From Bin76 sp963665765 (GTDB lineage Bacteria > Actinomycetota > Acidimicrobiia > Spongiisociales > ZC4RG35), in NCBI GenBank assembly GCA_963665765.1, contig OY762464.1:1798001-1862000 (forward strand): a stretch of DNA of 64,000 bases, given 5' to 3'. Made by a program: the position numbers and the translations under genes. The notes under the pieces were generated by a model that did no database searches, was not told the DNA's origin, and saw only the letters and a list, made by a program, of their open reading frames with translations. Below are positions 41,973-53,103 of the stretch, in pieces; the stretch's first letter is position 1; each line of letters begins with the position of its first letter.

Positions 41973-43252
41973 TCACCTTACTTCTAACCACAGTTCTTTC
42001 AACCCACGGAGCACCACTCGGTTGCGACGGGTGGGCGGTGCGGCGAGACGGATGCTCGGGAAGCGGCGGAGGAGAGATTGGAAGGCTATTCGTCCTTCCA
42101 TAACGGCCAGAGCGGCGCCCAAGCAGTAGTGAATTCCATACCCGAATGTCAGATGAGATCTTTCGTCGCGTCTCACGTCGAAAGTGTGCGGAGCGGAGAA
42201 AACTGCCGGATCACGGTTCCCGGCAGCCACCAGAGTTAGAATTTGCTGGCCGGCCGAGATCTGCTTGCCGCCGATTTCTACGTCTTGGGTGGCGGTGCGA
42301 ACCGCGAACTGCACGGGGCCATCGTAGCGAAGGATCTCGTTGACGGTTGAATTGATGAGATCGGGGTCGTCACGGATCATCCGGAGTTGATCCGGATGGT
42401 TGAGCAGGGCCAGCATGCCGTTGCCGATGAGATTGCGGGTGGTTTCGTCACCAGGAGCAGCATGAGGGCCCCCAGGAGTTCGAGGTGGGAGAGGCGGTCG
42501 CCTTGTTCTTCGATGGCCAGAAGGGCCGTAATAATGTCCTCTTCGGGTTCCTTCAGGCGTTTTTCCATGATCTGCTCGAAATAGGTGAGAAGTTCTTGGC
42601 TACTGCGCTCGATTGCTTTGGTCTGGGTTTTGTCGAGGATCGGCTCGATGCTGAGGGCCAAAACATCGGACCATTCCGCAAACCGGTCCATGTCTTCCGG
42701 CGTAACTCCGATCATCTCGGCGATTACGGTTACCGGTAGGGGATAGGCGAAGGTCGAGATCAGATCGAACCGTGGGGAATCGCCTATCGCATCAAGAAGG
42801 TTGTCGGTTACCCGGCTGATCCGATCTTCCAAACGTGAGACGGCTCGCGGGGTGAATGCCCGGGAAACGAGTGACCTGACCCGGGTGTGATCGGGCGGGT
42901 CCATTTCCAGCAGAGTCTCGACACGATGCTGGGCATAGCCGAATGTATCGCTGGGATCCGATGAGGTTGGATCGTTTTGATCTTGGGATGCATCCGGGAG
43001 GAAATCCCGACTGCTGAAGCGCTTGTGATCCCGCAGCACGGTCTGGATGTCCTCATAACGGGACACAGCCCACATCGGCGCAGTTCGCATACGGTGGACC
43101 GGGTCCCTTTCCTGTAACCGAGCGTAAAACGGATAGGGGTCGGCTCGGAAAGACTTGGAGAGCAGGTTGAAAGCCACGCCCGATTCCAAACGCTCCCATG
43201 CCAGGGGGCCGCGGGCTGCGATGGGCAGGAGGGCCTTGGTTAGCTTGTTCAT
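41973..43252 (-). pseudogene. Cytochrome P450, frameshifted in the I-helix
   Basis: Two frames together cover a complete bacterial P450. The N-terminal part (43252 to about 42450) has the C-helix region DHTRVRSLVSRAFTPRAV and leads into LLGALMLLLV. Sequence then continues in another frame with DETTRNLIGNGMLALLNHP, the ExxR motif EILR, and the haem loop FGYGIHYCLGAALA, to the stop at 41973. The A-G pair expected before D-E-T-T is missing, so a short deletion near 42449-42452 removed it and shifted the frame. It is either a recent pseudogene or a sequence error. Confidence 0.85.
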
Positions 43253-43328
43253 CGCCCGAGAACCGGGGTTCTTGAAACTGGTGGCGCCGTTTTCACCCTG
43301 AGATTCATTGTATCTCTGTCCAGCCGGA

Positions 43329-43895
43329 TCAAAAAGGTTTGTGACCGGCTCGTCGGTTCGGATCTTTCAGGGTGACGGGGCCGGGGCGGAGTACCCGGGG
43401 CGCCCGCCCGGGCAGGGCTTCGATTACGGTGGAGGAAACCCCTCCCGGGCATACGCCCGGCAGATAACAGGGAACCTCCTCGCCGAATATTTGTTGGGCG
43501 TCCCGAGCGGACAAGGCGGGTGGTTCTCCGGAGCGGTTGGCGGAAGTGACCGCCAGAGGGCCGGTGATCGACAGCAAGTCAAGCATCGAAGGATGGTCGG
43601 GCATGCGAACCCCGATCGTGTTCCCGCCGGCCGCCAGCACCAAGGTGAGCGGGCCGGGCCAGTGCCGGTGGGCCAACCGGCGGGCCACAGAGGTGAAGAC
43701 CGCCAATCGCTGGGCGTCGGCCACCGATCCCACCAGGACGGGGATCGCCTTGTCCCCGGGGCGGCCTTTCAGCCGGAAAAGTTCGGGCGTCGCCCAGCGG
43801 TGGGCGGCCAATCCGTAGACGGTGTCGGTGGGCACTCCCACTGCCCGGCCCTCGGCCAGCAGGTCGCCGGCGCGGGCTAGCAGGGGGGAGCTCAC
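43329..43895 (-). CDS. tsaC: Threonylcarbamoyl-AMP synthase (YrdC/Sua5 domain)
   Basis: 188 residues, YrdC domain only. Marks: GVPTDTVYGLAAH, FRLKGRPGDKAIPVLVG, WPGPLTLVLA and AVTSANRSGEPPALSA. The enzyme makes threonylcarbamoyl-AMP from threonine, bicarbonate and ATP for the t6A base of tRNAs. The GTG start overlaps the prmC stop (GTGA). It ends the conserved rho-to-tsaC block. Confidence 0.92.
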   Translation of the reverse strand: MSSPLLARAGDLLAEGRAVGVPTDTVYGLAAHRWATPELFRLKGRPGDKAIPVLVGSVADAQRLAVFTSVARRLAHRHWPGPLTLVLAAGGNTIGVRMPDHPSMLDLLSITGPLAVTSANRSGEPPALSARDAQQIFGEEVPCYLPGVCPGGVSSTVIEALPGRAPRVLRPGPVTLKDPNRRAGHKPF

Positions 43896-44740
43896 GTTGA
43901 GGAGGGGCGGCCCACCACAAAGCGGGGACGGCCCGCCAGATCGTGATGAACCGACGCGGTCATTCGGTGGGCGCCAAATGCGGCCATCGCGACGTCACCC
44001 TGGGTCTCCCCGATCTCGACCACCACCATGCCGGACGAACTCAACCAAGCCCGGGCTTCGGCCGCCAGCCGTGCCAGAATCTCGGTTCCCCGCTCCCCGG
44101 CCACCAAGGCCCGACGGGGCTCGGACCGCACCTCGGGCGGGAGCTGACTCCACTCCCCCGAGGCGACATACGGTGGGTTGGAGACCAACAGATCGACTCT
44201 TCCCCGCAGGCCATCCGGCAACGCCCCGAAGAGGTCGCCTTCCCACAGTCGGATGCGGCTTTTGGCCCAGGGATTTTCCTCGATATTGCGAGCGGCCAAC
44301 TCCAAGGCCCCGGGACAGATGTCGGTGGCCACCACCTGCGCCTGGGGGAAGGAATGACTCAGGGCCAGCGCCAGGGCGCCCGAGCCGGTGCCGATCTCCA
44401 CGATCACTTGGGGGGAGGCGGGAGTCAGGCGGGTGGCCAGTTCCCACAGTTGTTCGGTCTCCGGTCTGGGTATGAGCGCCCTCCGGTCCACCCTAACCGT
44501 GACCGGACCAAAGTCGGCGTAACCCTCCAGGTATTGCAGCGGGGTCCCGGCTTGGCGTCGGCGGATCAGGGTTTGTGTCCGGGCGGCGATTTCGGGCCGA
44601 AGCGATGAACCGGGATGGATCCGATCGGTGGTGACCGTGGAGATCAGCCGGATCAACTCATGATATGGAAGACCGCTCCGGCGGGACAATTGCAGTGGTG
44701 TGGGGGAGACCGCGGTCCCGGCGGGCGGTGGCCGGATCAA
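43892..44740 (-). CDS. prmC: Release-factor glutamine N5-methyltransferase
   Basis: 282 residues from TTG 44740, which overlaps the prfA stop (TTGA). Motifs: ALIPRPETEQLWELA, VIVEIGTGSGALALALSHSFP (SAM site) and DLLVSNPPYVASGEW, whose NPPY binds the glutamine. It methylates the GGQ glutamine of release factors, and its place directly after prfA fits that role. Confidence 0.92.
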   Translation of the reverse strand: MIRPPPAGTAVSPTPLQLSRRSGLPYHELIRLISTVTTDRIHPGSSLRPEIAARTQTLIRRRQAGTPLQYLEGYADFGPVTVRVDRRALIPRPETEQLWELATRLTPASPQVIVEIGTGSGALALALSHSFPQAQVVATDICPGALELAARNIEENPWAKSRIRLWEGDLFGALPDGLRGRVDLLVSNPPYVASGEWSQLPPEVRSEPRRALVAGERGTEILARLAAEARAWLSSSGMVVVEIGETQGDVAMAAFGAHRMTASVHHDLAGRPRFVVGRPSST

Positions 44741-45834
44741 TGGGTTGGAGAGGGGCCCGCCAGAGAAGACTCCAGTCTTGCGGAGTGATCCTGGGCGGCC
44801 AGGGCATCGGTCAACCGGTCGAGTTCTCCCTGCAACACCCGATCCAGGGATTTGAGAGTCAATCCGATGCGATGATCGGTGACCCGGTTGTCCCGAAAAT
44901 TGTAGGTGCGGATCTTTTCCGACCGGTCCCCGCCGCCCACTTGGGATCGCCGCTCCCCGGCGATCCCCTCCTGTCGTTTTTGCATTTCTATCTGATAGAG
45001 ACGGGCGCGTAGCACTCGGAAGGCCTTTTCCTTGTTCTGGAATTGGCTCTTTTGGTCTTGGCAACTGACCACCAATCCGGTGGGAATGTGGGTGATGCGC
45101 ACCGCCGAGTCGGTGGTGTTGACCGATTGGCCTCCCGGACCCGAGGAACGGAACACATCCACTCGCACCTCATCGGGGGTCACTTCCACCTCCACCTCAT
45201 CGGCTTCCGGCAACACCGCCACGGTGGCCGTGGAAGTGTGGATTCTGCCCTGTGACTCCGTTTTGGGAACTCTTTGCACCCGATGGACGCCGCCTTCATA
45301 ACGCAACTTTCCATAGGAGCCCCGGCCCTTCACCGCCAGGGAGATCTTGCTGAAGCCGCCCACCCCCGACGCAGATGTTTCCATCTCCTCGGTATGCAGT
45401 CCGTGCCGGTCGGCGAATCGCTGATACATCCGGTACAGGTCCCCGGCCCAGATCGCCGCCTCGTCGCCACCGGCCGCCGCCCGGATCTCCATAATCACAT
45501 CCCGGTGGTCGTCGGCATCGGGAGGAACCATCAACGTTTCCAACTCCTTCTCCAGCCGGTCGGACTCCCGATGTCTTTCCTCGGCCCATTCCAAGAGCTC
45601 GGAACGCAGGTCGGGATCGGTCTCGGCCAACTCTTCGGCTTCCTGCGCCTCTTCTTGGGCGGACAGCCAGGACCGTGCCGTTTTGACGATCGACCACAGC
45701 TCAGCCCGCCGCCGTCCGGCGTCCGCCAACCGTCGAGGATCGGAAAGCGTTCGGGGCGAGGAGATTTCCTCGTCCAGGTCGGCCAACTGTTTTTCGAGGT
45801 CGGGGATCCGGTCCCGCCACGGGGAGGCGGTCAC
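44737..45834 (-). CDS. prfA: Peptide chain release factor 1
   Basis: 365 residues from GTG 45834, overlapping the DUF1385 stop (GTGA). Domain 2 and the coiled N-terminus are complete. The GGQ loop is SSGPGGQSVNTTDSAVRITH, and the C-terminal part has EKIRTYNFRDNRVTDHRIGLT. It reads UAA and UAG stop codons and releases the peptide at the ribosome. Confidence 0.95.
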   Translation of the reverse strand: MTASPWRDRIPDLEKQLADLDEEISSPRTLSDPRRLADAGRRRAELWSIVKTARSWLSAQEEAQEAEELAETDPDLRSELLEWAEERHRESDRLEKELETLMVPPDADDHRDVIMEIRAAAGGDEAAIWAGDLYRMYQRFADRHGLHTEEMETSASGVGGFSKISLAVKGRGSYGKLRYEGGVHRVQRVPKTESQGRIHTSTATVAVLPEADEVEVEVTPDEVRVDVFRSSGPGGQSVNTTDSAVRITHIPTGLVVSCQDQKSQFQNKEKAFRVLRARLYQIEMQKRQEGIAGERRSQVGGGDRSEKIRTYNFRDNRVTDHRIGLTLKSLDRVLQGELDRLTDALAAQDHSARLESSLAGPSPTH

Positions 45835-46814
45835 CGCGCCACTGCCCGCGCCACCGAGGAAGGAATCGTGTCCCCGGCCAGCAATCGATCTCTTTCGGAA
45901 GAATCCACGGCGGACAGCAAAGCGGTGATGGCCACTTCGATCTGGTCGTGGCTCGGTTGGTTGGTAGTGAGTTTCTGAAGCCAGAGGCCGGGGGTGGCCA
46001 GCCACCTGCCCAAGGTTTGGGATTGGCGTTTGCCGGCGAATTTGAGCAGCTCGTAAGCGATGGCCGCGATGAGGGGAATGAACACCACTCGGCTGGTGAT
46101 TAGCACCAGCCAGCCGGGATTGCCCACCAGAGCAAAAGCCAGGATGGAAATTATCACCACTATCAGGAGGAAGTTGGTGCCGCACCGGGGATGCTCGGGG
46201 GGATATCGGGAGATGGATCCCACGGACAGCGTCTCCTGTTGTTCGTAGGCGTGGATGGTCATGTGCTCGGCGCCGTGATAGGCGAACACCCGCTTGATCT
46301 CCGCCATCCGTCCAATTCCCCATATGTAGCCGATGAACAGCCCCAGACGAATGATCGCTTCCAAGAAACCGAAGAGCAGACCGGATTCTCCGGCGGTCCA
46401 GCGGGCCACGGTGGCGGGCACCACCATGAAAAACGCCACGAAAAAACTCATGGCGACGGCCATCCACAGCCAGAGCTTCCAGCCGAGTGAATCTCCGGGA
46501 CCCTCCACCGCGTCGGGGTCGTCTCCCGGTTCCTGGGCGGCGATCTCGGCCGACCAGGCCAGGGAGCGAAATCCCAGATTGAGGGATTCAACCAGCACCA
46601 GAATGCCACGGAGAAACGGCATCCTGGCCGCCCGGGTGCGAGCGGAAAGACGGGGCAGGGGTCGTCTTTGGGCGACAAGGGCGCCATCGGCGCGCCGGGC
46701 GGCCACCGCCCAGGCTTCCGGCGCCCGTACCATTACCCCCTCGATCAGCGCCTGCCCTCCCACGGTTGGTGGGCCCGAGTCGGTCTGCCCTTGGGGAGCT
46801 GGTGGGTTGCTCAT
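45831..46814 (-). CDS. DUF1385 family membrane protein (YqhQ-like)
   Basis: 327 residues. The family opening GGQALIEGVMVRAPEAWAVAARRADG is followed by three or four membrane helices (about 115-140, 155-175, 205-245) and the histidine-rich marks YHGAEHMTIHAYEQ and HPRCGTNFLLIVVIISI. The function is unknown in any species. Its place between rpmE and prfA is common in actinobacteria and firmicutes. Confidence 0.9.
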   Translation of the reverse strand: MSNPPAPQGQTDSGPPTVGGQALIEGVMVRAPEAWAVAARRADGALVAQRRPLPRLSARTRAARMPFLRGILVLVESLNLGFRSLAWSAEIAAQEPGDDPDAVEGPGDSLGWKLWLWMAVAMSFFVAFFMVVPATVARWTAGESGLLFGFLEAIIRLGLFIGYIWGIGRMAEIKRVFAYHGAEHMTIHAYEQQETLSVGSISRYPPEHPRCGTNFLLIVVIISILAFALVGNPGWLVLITSRVVFIPLIAAIAYELLKFAGKRQSQTLGRWLATPGLWLQKLTTNQPSHDQIEVAITALLSAVDSSERDRLLAGDTIPSSVARAVAR

Positions 46815-46927
46815 AGTTGAAAAGCCCGATCCGAAGTGGCCCGGGCGGTGCCATTGGACGGCTGATTATGGAGGATGCTCTCCGGCGACCGTTCGTCAGA
46901 AATAGGCAGCGCCCGGCTTTCTCCCGG

Positions 46928-47181
46928 TTATGCGGAGGCGCCGCCCGGGTTTTTCTTGTGATACCGCCGGGAGCGGACTTCGGCGGCCTTCCCGTAACGC
47001 CTCTGAAAGTGCTCGACCCTGCCCCCGGTATCGACCAGCCGTTGTTCCCCGGTGTAGAAGGGATGGCACTCGCTGCACAGTTCCACCGTTATGGCCGGCG
47101 GACGGGTGGTCCTGGTGACGAATTTGGCCCCGCAGGAGCAGGTAACCGTGGTTAGGGCGTACCGGGGATGTATCTCTGTTT

Positions 47182-47185
<4 letters not shown>
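46928..47185 (-). CDS. rpmE: 50S ribosomal protein L31 (zinc-binding form)
   Basis: 85 residues, starting MKTEIHPRYALTTVTCSCG. Four cysteines (C16, C18, C37, C40) form the zinc site of the C+ type. The C-terminus RYGKAAEVRSRRYHKKN is basic. The start overlaps the rho stop (ATGA). Confidence 0.93.
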
Positions 47186-48717
<1,532 letters not shown>

Positions 48718-48953
48718 AGAAGATTCCTCTTATTCTCGGAGTTCCGAAATTGTCTCGTCACGTTCTTTCCAAAGTGAAGGCTGTCGCGCTCCATACGAAA
48801 CCGCACTTAATGGAGATTTCCCTGGGTGTTCGCTGCTGGGACTGGGACATAGAGAGCGGGCGAACCAGACAGAGGTCATTGTAACAGGACGGAATTCTTT
48901 ATGTCAAACCGGGTCTGGTTCGGGGTGCCCCGGGGATCGGGGGGGGGAGTCCC
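48718..48953. other. Intergenic region upstream of rho
   Basis: 236 bases without a convincing gene. The half near rho is less GC-rich and should hold the rho leader and promoter; I could not identify a -10/-35 pair or an attenuator structure with confidence. A run of nine G lies at 48939-48947, near the thrC stop. Confidence 0.5.
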
Positions 48954-50330
48954 TTACAATCTCCCCCGGCGCGCGGCTCGTAGAAGCGTCACCAGCCGAT
49001 CCAGCCGGGCCGGGATCACGGTGGTGCGCTCCGGACGGGAGAGCAGGTCGGCGAGCCGGGGAGGAAGTTCAGGGGAAAAGCCGACCGCTTCGGTCACCGG
49101 CTCGGGAAATTTGGCGGGGTGGGCGGTGGCGATGCTCACGGCCGGCTCATCAGCGGCGCCCAGGCGTTGGGTCATCTCCCATCCCAGCGCGCTATGGGGA
49201 TCGAGCAGCACCCCATGATCTCGGTAGGTCTGGGCGATCACTTCCACGATTCCCCGGTCTCCCAACCATCCGGCCCCAAAGTCCTTCCGGAGGCGGGAAT
49301 GAAGACCATCGTCGAGGGCCAGTTCGCCGCGGCGGCGATATTCACTCATCGTCTGCGCCATCCATTCGCCCCGTCGGTTGCCCAGTTCGAACAGGTATCT
49401 CTCCAGGTTGGACGGGATTTGGATGTCCATCGCCGGGGCGAGGGTGGGTCTCACCTCGCGGATCGACAGCACGCCTTCGGATATGAGTCGGGTCAACCCG
49501 CGGTTGTGGTTGTTGGCCACCACCAGCCTGTTCACCGGTCCGCCCATCCGACGCGCCGCCCAACCGGCCAGCACATTGCCGAAATTGCCGGTGGGCACGA
49601 AAAAACTGACCGCCCGCCCCAGCCGGTGGCCGACCCACATGTAGTAGGCGATCTGGGCCATTATCCGGGCCCAGTTGATGGAGTTGACCGCCGCCAATTC
49701 GAATTCCCGGCGCAGATCAGAGTCGGCGAAGGCCGCCTTCACCAAGTCTTGGCAGTCGTCGAAAGTTCCCTCCACCGCCACCGCCGCAACATTGGAGGAG
49801 TCCACGGTGGTCATCTGGCGACGTTGTATGTCCGAAACCCGGCCTTGGGGGTAAAGAATCACCATGTCGATTGCCGAGCGGTCCCGACATGCCTCGATGG
49901 CCGCCGAGCCGGTATCACCCGAGGTGGCGCCCAGGACCATTATCCGTCGGCCTGCGATAGACAGCAGTTGATCGAACAGCCTGCCCAGCAATTGCAGGGC
50001 GTAGTCCTTGAAAGAGAGGGTGGGGCCGAGCGTGAGGTCCAGGATGAAGCGGTTCTCCGTCACTTTCCGCAGGGGGGCGGGTCCTTGCGGTCCGAAGTCG
50101 GCGTAGGCTTCCGCCGCCAGCCGGGGAAGATGATCCGACAGCAGGCTGTCCTCCATGAAAGGGGCTGCAATGGCGGTCACCAGCTCGTGGTAGTCGATGC
50201 TGGCCGGGAGATCGGGGACCGAGGGCCAGCTTGCGGGCATGTACAAGCCCCCGTCGGGCGCCGGTCCCCGAAGGAGGATCTCATCGAAAGACCCGGGGCG
50301 GGTCCCACCCCGGGTCGAGATGTACCTCAC
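48954..50330 (-). CDS. thrC: Threonine synthase
   Basis: 458 residues from GTG 50330, of the longer (E. coli/fungal) type: RYISTRGG at the N-terminus, PLP lysine in TLSFKDYALQLLGRLFD, and VLGATSGDTGSAAIEACRDR, FVPTGNFGNVLAGW. It converts O-phosphohomoserine to threonine. It follows hom by 31 bases in the same operon; homoserine kinase (thrB), often next to it, is not in the window. Confidence 0.94.
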   Translation of the reverse strand: MRYISTRGGTRPGSFDEILLRGPAPDGGLYMPASWPSVPDLPASIDYHELVTAIAAPFMEDSLLSDHLPRLAAEAYADFGPQGPAPLRKVTENRFILDLTLGPTLSFKDYALQLLGRLFDQLLSIAGRRIMVLGATSGDTGSAAIEACRDRSAIDMVILYPQGRVSDIQRRQMTTVDSSNVAAVAVEGTFDDCQDLVKAAFADSDLRREFELAAVNSINWARIMAQIAYYMWVGHRLGRAVSFFVPTGNFGNVLAGWAARRMGGPVNRLVVANNHNRGLTRLISEGVLSIREVRPTLAPAMDIQIPSNLERYLFELGNRRGEWMAQTMSEYRRRGELALDDGLHSRLRKDFGAGWLGDRGIVEVIAQTYRDHGVLLDPHSALGWEMTQRLGAADEPAVSIATAHPAKFPEPVTEAVGFSPELPPRLADLLSRPERTTVIPARLDRLVTLLRAARRGRL

Positions 50331-50361
50331 GGATGATCCGGTTCGCCGTCGCCGGGGCTCA

Positions 50362-51639
50362 TCAGGAGGTGGCGCCGATCACCCGAATAGTGGCCGCTAC
50401 CTGTCTCACCACCTCCAGTTCCTCCAGATCCTGAGCGGCTGCCCGGTGGTGATCCTCTCGGGCATGATGGGTAATCAAAAGCAGGGTGGCGTCGTCTCCT
50501 CGTCCCTCCTGCCACACCGACCTGATGGACACCTGGTGGGCGCCGAACACTGCCGCGATCCGGGCCAGCACCCCGGGAGCATCCTTCACCTCCAAGCGCA
50601 GGTACCACTGGGTATCCACCTCGGAGAAATCCCGCACCTGCCCGTTGCCGAACCGCACCCGGGGGGTGACCTTGGTGCCGGCCAGAAATTCCCGGGAAGC
50701 GAGGATGACGTCTCCCAGTACGGCGGTGGCGGTGGGTCTTCCGCCCGCTCCCGGGCCCAGGAAGAGGAGTTCGCCGATGGAGGGGCCTTCCAGGAAGACT
50801 CCGTTGTTGGCGCCTCTGATCAGAGCCAGTGGATGATCGGTGGGCACCAGGGCCGGGTGCACTCGCACCGCCGGACCCCGACCGGCCGTGTCCGCCACCG
50901 CCAGCAGTTTCACGCTGTATCCCAACTGGCGGGCAAAGCCCATGTCCACCGTGGGGATGTCGGTGATCCCTTCCTGGTGGACCCGGTTGATGTTGACCCA
51001 TTGCCCGAAAGCCAACCCGGCCAGAATGGCGGCCTTGGCCGCGGCGTCGCCTCCGCTCACGTCGGCAGTGGGATCCGCCTCGGCATATCCCAGCTTCTGC
51101 GCCTCCTCCAGCGCCTCCTGATAGGCGATCCCCTCGTTCTCCATGGCGGTCAGTATGTAATTGGTGGTCCCGTTGACAATTCCCGTGACCCGTTCGATTT
51201 TTTCCCCTGCCAAAGACTCCGACAGGGGTCGGATCAGGGGTATCCCGCCTCCCACGGCAGCTTCGAACAGCAGGGAGACTCCCTTGTCAGCCGCCCGGGC
51301 CAACAGTTCGGGTCCGTGCCGCGACAAAAGCTCCTTGTTGGCGGTGATCACCGGCTTGCCCAATTCCAGAGCCGCCAACACCAACTCCCGGGCCGGGTCA
51401 ACGCCTCCCATAAGTTCCACCACCAGATCCACCCCGGGTAAAGAGACGAGTAGATCGGGCCGTTCGACAATGAACCGGGAAGGAAAGGGTCGGGGTTTGC
51501 TCAACTCCCGGACCGCCACCCCCCGGAGTCGCAGGTCGATTCCCGACTTGGCCAGGATGGCGTCATGATCCTCCAGCAGGCGTTTGGCCAACTCTCCACC
51601 AACGGTTCCTCCTCCGAGAAGTCCTACGCCTATTTCCAT
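50362..51639 (-). CDS. hom: Homoserine dehydrogenase
   Basis: 425 residues: NAD(P) motif GLLGGGTVGGELAKRL, catalytic domain with GIVNGTTNYILTAM, DVSGGDAAAKAAILAGLAFG, and a C-terminal ACT domain (RLEVKDAPGVLARIAAVFG, about 345-420), which in relatives mediates threonine feedback. It makes homoserine from aspartate semialdehyde. A TACCAT hexamer 7 nt before the ATG suggests a leaderless mRNA. It diverges from lysA, the lysine branch of the same pathway. Confidence 0.94.
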   Translation of the reverse strand: MEIGVGLLGGGTVGGELAKRLLEDHDAILAKSGIDLRLRGVAVRELSKPRPFPSRFIVERPDLLVSLPGVDLVVELMGGVDPARELVLAALELGKPVITANKELLSRHGPELLARAADKGVSLLFEAAVGGGIPLIRPLSESLAGEKIERVTGIVNGTTNYILTAMENEGIAYQEALEEAQKLGYAEADPTADVSGGDAAAKAAILAGLAFGQWVNINRVHQEGITDIPTVDMGFARQLGYSVKLLAVADTAGRGPAVRVHPALVPTDHPLALIRGANNGVFLEGPSIGELLFLGPGAGGRPTATAVLGDVILASREFLAGTKVTPRVRFGNGQVRDFSEVDTQWYLRLEVKDAPGVLARIAAVFGAHQVSIRSVWQEGRGDDATLLLITHHAREDHHRAAAQDLEELEVVRQVAATIRVIGATS

Positions 51640-51646
51640 AGCGGGA

Positions 51647-51652
51647 ATGGTA
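51647..51652 (-). promoter_or_regulatory. -10-like hexamer of hom-thrC
   Basis: TACCAT on the minus strand, 7 nt before ATG 51639. Same sequence and spacing as at the exonuclease gene (1160-1165). Confidence 0.4.
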
Positions 51653-51703
51653 GAGGAGAGCAGGTAATCTTCGGCAAACCTAACACCACCTCAGGAAGGC
51701 CCT

Positions 51704-52978
51704 TTGGCCGGACCCCTCCCTTTTCATCTTTTGCCTGACACCTCCGAAGTGGTGGACGGGCGATTGCGAGTGGGTGGCTGTGATCTGGAGGAACTGGCGG
51801 AACGGTACGGCACTCCCGTGTTCGTGTACGACGAGATCCATCTGCGTCGCCGTTGCCGGCAGGCCCGGTCGGCTTTGGGGGGATCGGTGTTCTATGCGGC
51901 CAAGGCCTTTTTATGTTTTGCGATGGCCAAACTGGTGCAGTCCGAAGGCTTGGGCATGGATGTGGCGACCGGCGGGGAATTGGCGGTGGCCCTGCAATCC
52001 GGATTCCCGCCCCGGCGAATGGTCTTCCATGGCAACAACAAATCTCTTCGGGAATTGGTGATGGCCGTCGAGGCGGGGGTGGGCAGAGTGGTGGTGGATT
52101 CTTTCGACGAGATGGATCGGATCGATCACCTTTACGCTCGGCGGGGTATCGGGCCGGTTGATGTTCTGATCCGGATCACCCCCGGGGTCGACGCCCACAC
52201 TCACGAGTTCGTAGCCACCGGACATGACGACACCAAGTTTGGTTTCACGGTGTCCACCGGCGCCGCCGCTCAGGCGGTGCGGAGAGCCAGGCAGTCTCCC
52301 TCGATGCGGGCCCGGGGCGTCCATGCCCACATCGGCAGCCAGGTCTTCCGGTTGGAGTCCTTCCGGGAGGCGGCTCGGATCGTGGCCAGGCTGGCCATCC
52401 CGTTCGGCTTGGAGGAGTTGTCGCTGGGAGGCGGGTTGGGGGTCCCCTATGTGGAGGGAGAGTCGGCGCCCACCATCGCCGAGTGGGGTAAGACGCTGCG
52501 GGAGGTCTGCCGGTCCGAGGGTGTCACGGGGCTGATTATGGCCGAGCCGGGCAGAGCCATCGTGGCCTCGGCGGCGATGACCCTGTATCGGGTGGGAACC
52601 ATCAAGGAGATCGAAGGGGTTCGCACCTACCTGGCGGTGGACGGGGGGATGAGCGACAATCCCCGGCCGGTCCTGTACGGAAGCAGCTACGAGGTCTTCT
52701 TGCCAAAAGCGGTGTCAGATCATCGGGATCGGGAAGTCACAGTGGTGGGCAAGCACTGCGAGAGCGGGGACCGTCTGGTTGCCTCGGGATGGGTGCCGGG
52801 CCATATCGAAGTGGGAGACCTTATCGCCACTCCGGTCACCGGCGCCTACGGGCACTCCATGGGCTCCAACTACCAAAAGGTCCCCCGCCCGCCGGTGGTG
52901 TTCGTAGCCGACGGCCAATCCCGCCTGGTAGTCCGCCGTGAAGAGTACGCCGACATGTTTCGTCTGGAAGTGGGGTGA
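51704..52978 (+). CDS. lysA: Diaminopimelate decarboxylase
   Basis: 424 residues from TTG 51704, with AGGAAGG just upstream. Fold-III PLP enzyme: the PLP lysine is in VFYAAKAFLCFAM, with VHAHIGSQVFRLE, LSLGGGLGVPY, EPGRAIVASAAMTLY and CESGDRLV (the active-site cysteine from the partner subunit). It makes lysine from meso-diaminopimelate. Confidence 0.94.
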   Translation: MAGPLPFHLLPDTSEVVDGRLRVGGCDLEELAERYGTPVFVYDEIHLRRRCRQARSALGGSVFYAAKAFLCFAMAKLVQSEGLGMDVATGGELAVALQSGFPPRRMVFHGNNKSLRELVMAVEAGVGRVVVDSFDEMDRIDHLYARRGIGPVDVLIRITPGVDAHTHEFVATGHDDTKFGFTVSTGAAAQAVRRARQSPSMRARGVHAHIGSQVFRLESFREAARIVARLAIPFGLEELSLGGGLGVPYVEGESAPTIAEWGKTLREVCRSEGVTGLIMAEPGRAIVASAAMTLYRVGTIKEIEGVRTYLAVDGGMSDNPRPVLYGSSYEVFLPKAVSDHRDREVTVVGKHCESGDRLVASGWVPGHIEVGDLIATPVTGAYGHSMGSNYQKVPRPPVVFVADGQSRLVVRREEYADMFRLEVG

Positions 52979-53103
52979 ACGTCGCCTCGGAATGTCACAG
53001 GGATGGTGTATCATCTTGGCAGGTGATGCCGTTGTGCTGATGAGGGGACGGACAAGTCCTGTTTTCGCAGACTTTCAGGAAAACAATTGCGAGTAGGTAT
53101 TAG

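Noticed and set aside
48939..48947. Run of nine G bases near the thrC stop
   Set aside because: Outside coding sequence; a homopolymer of this length in GC-rich DNA needs no special explanation.
49119..50336. 405-codon plus-strand frame opposite thrC
   Set aside because: Antisense shadow of threonine synthase; no motif.
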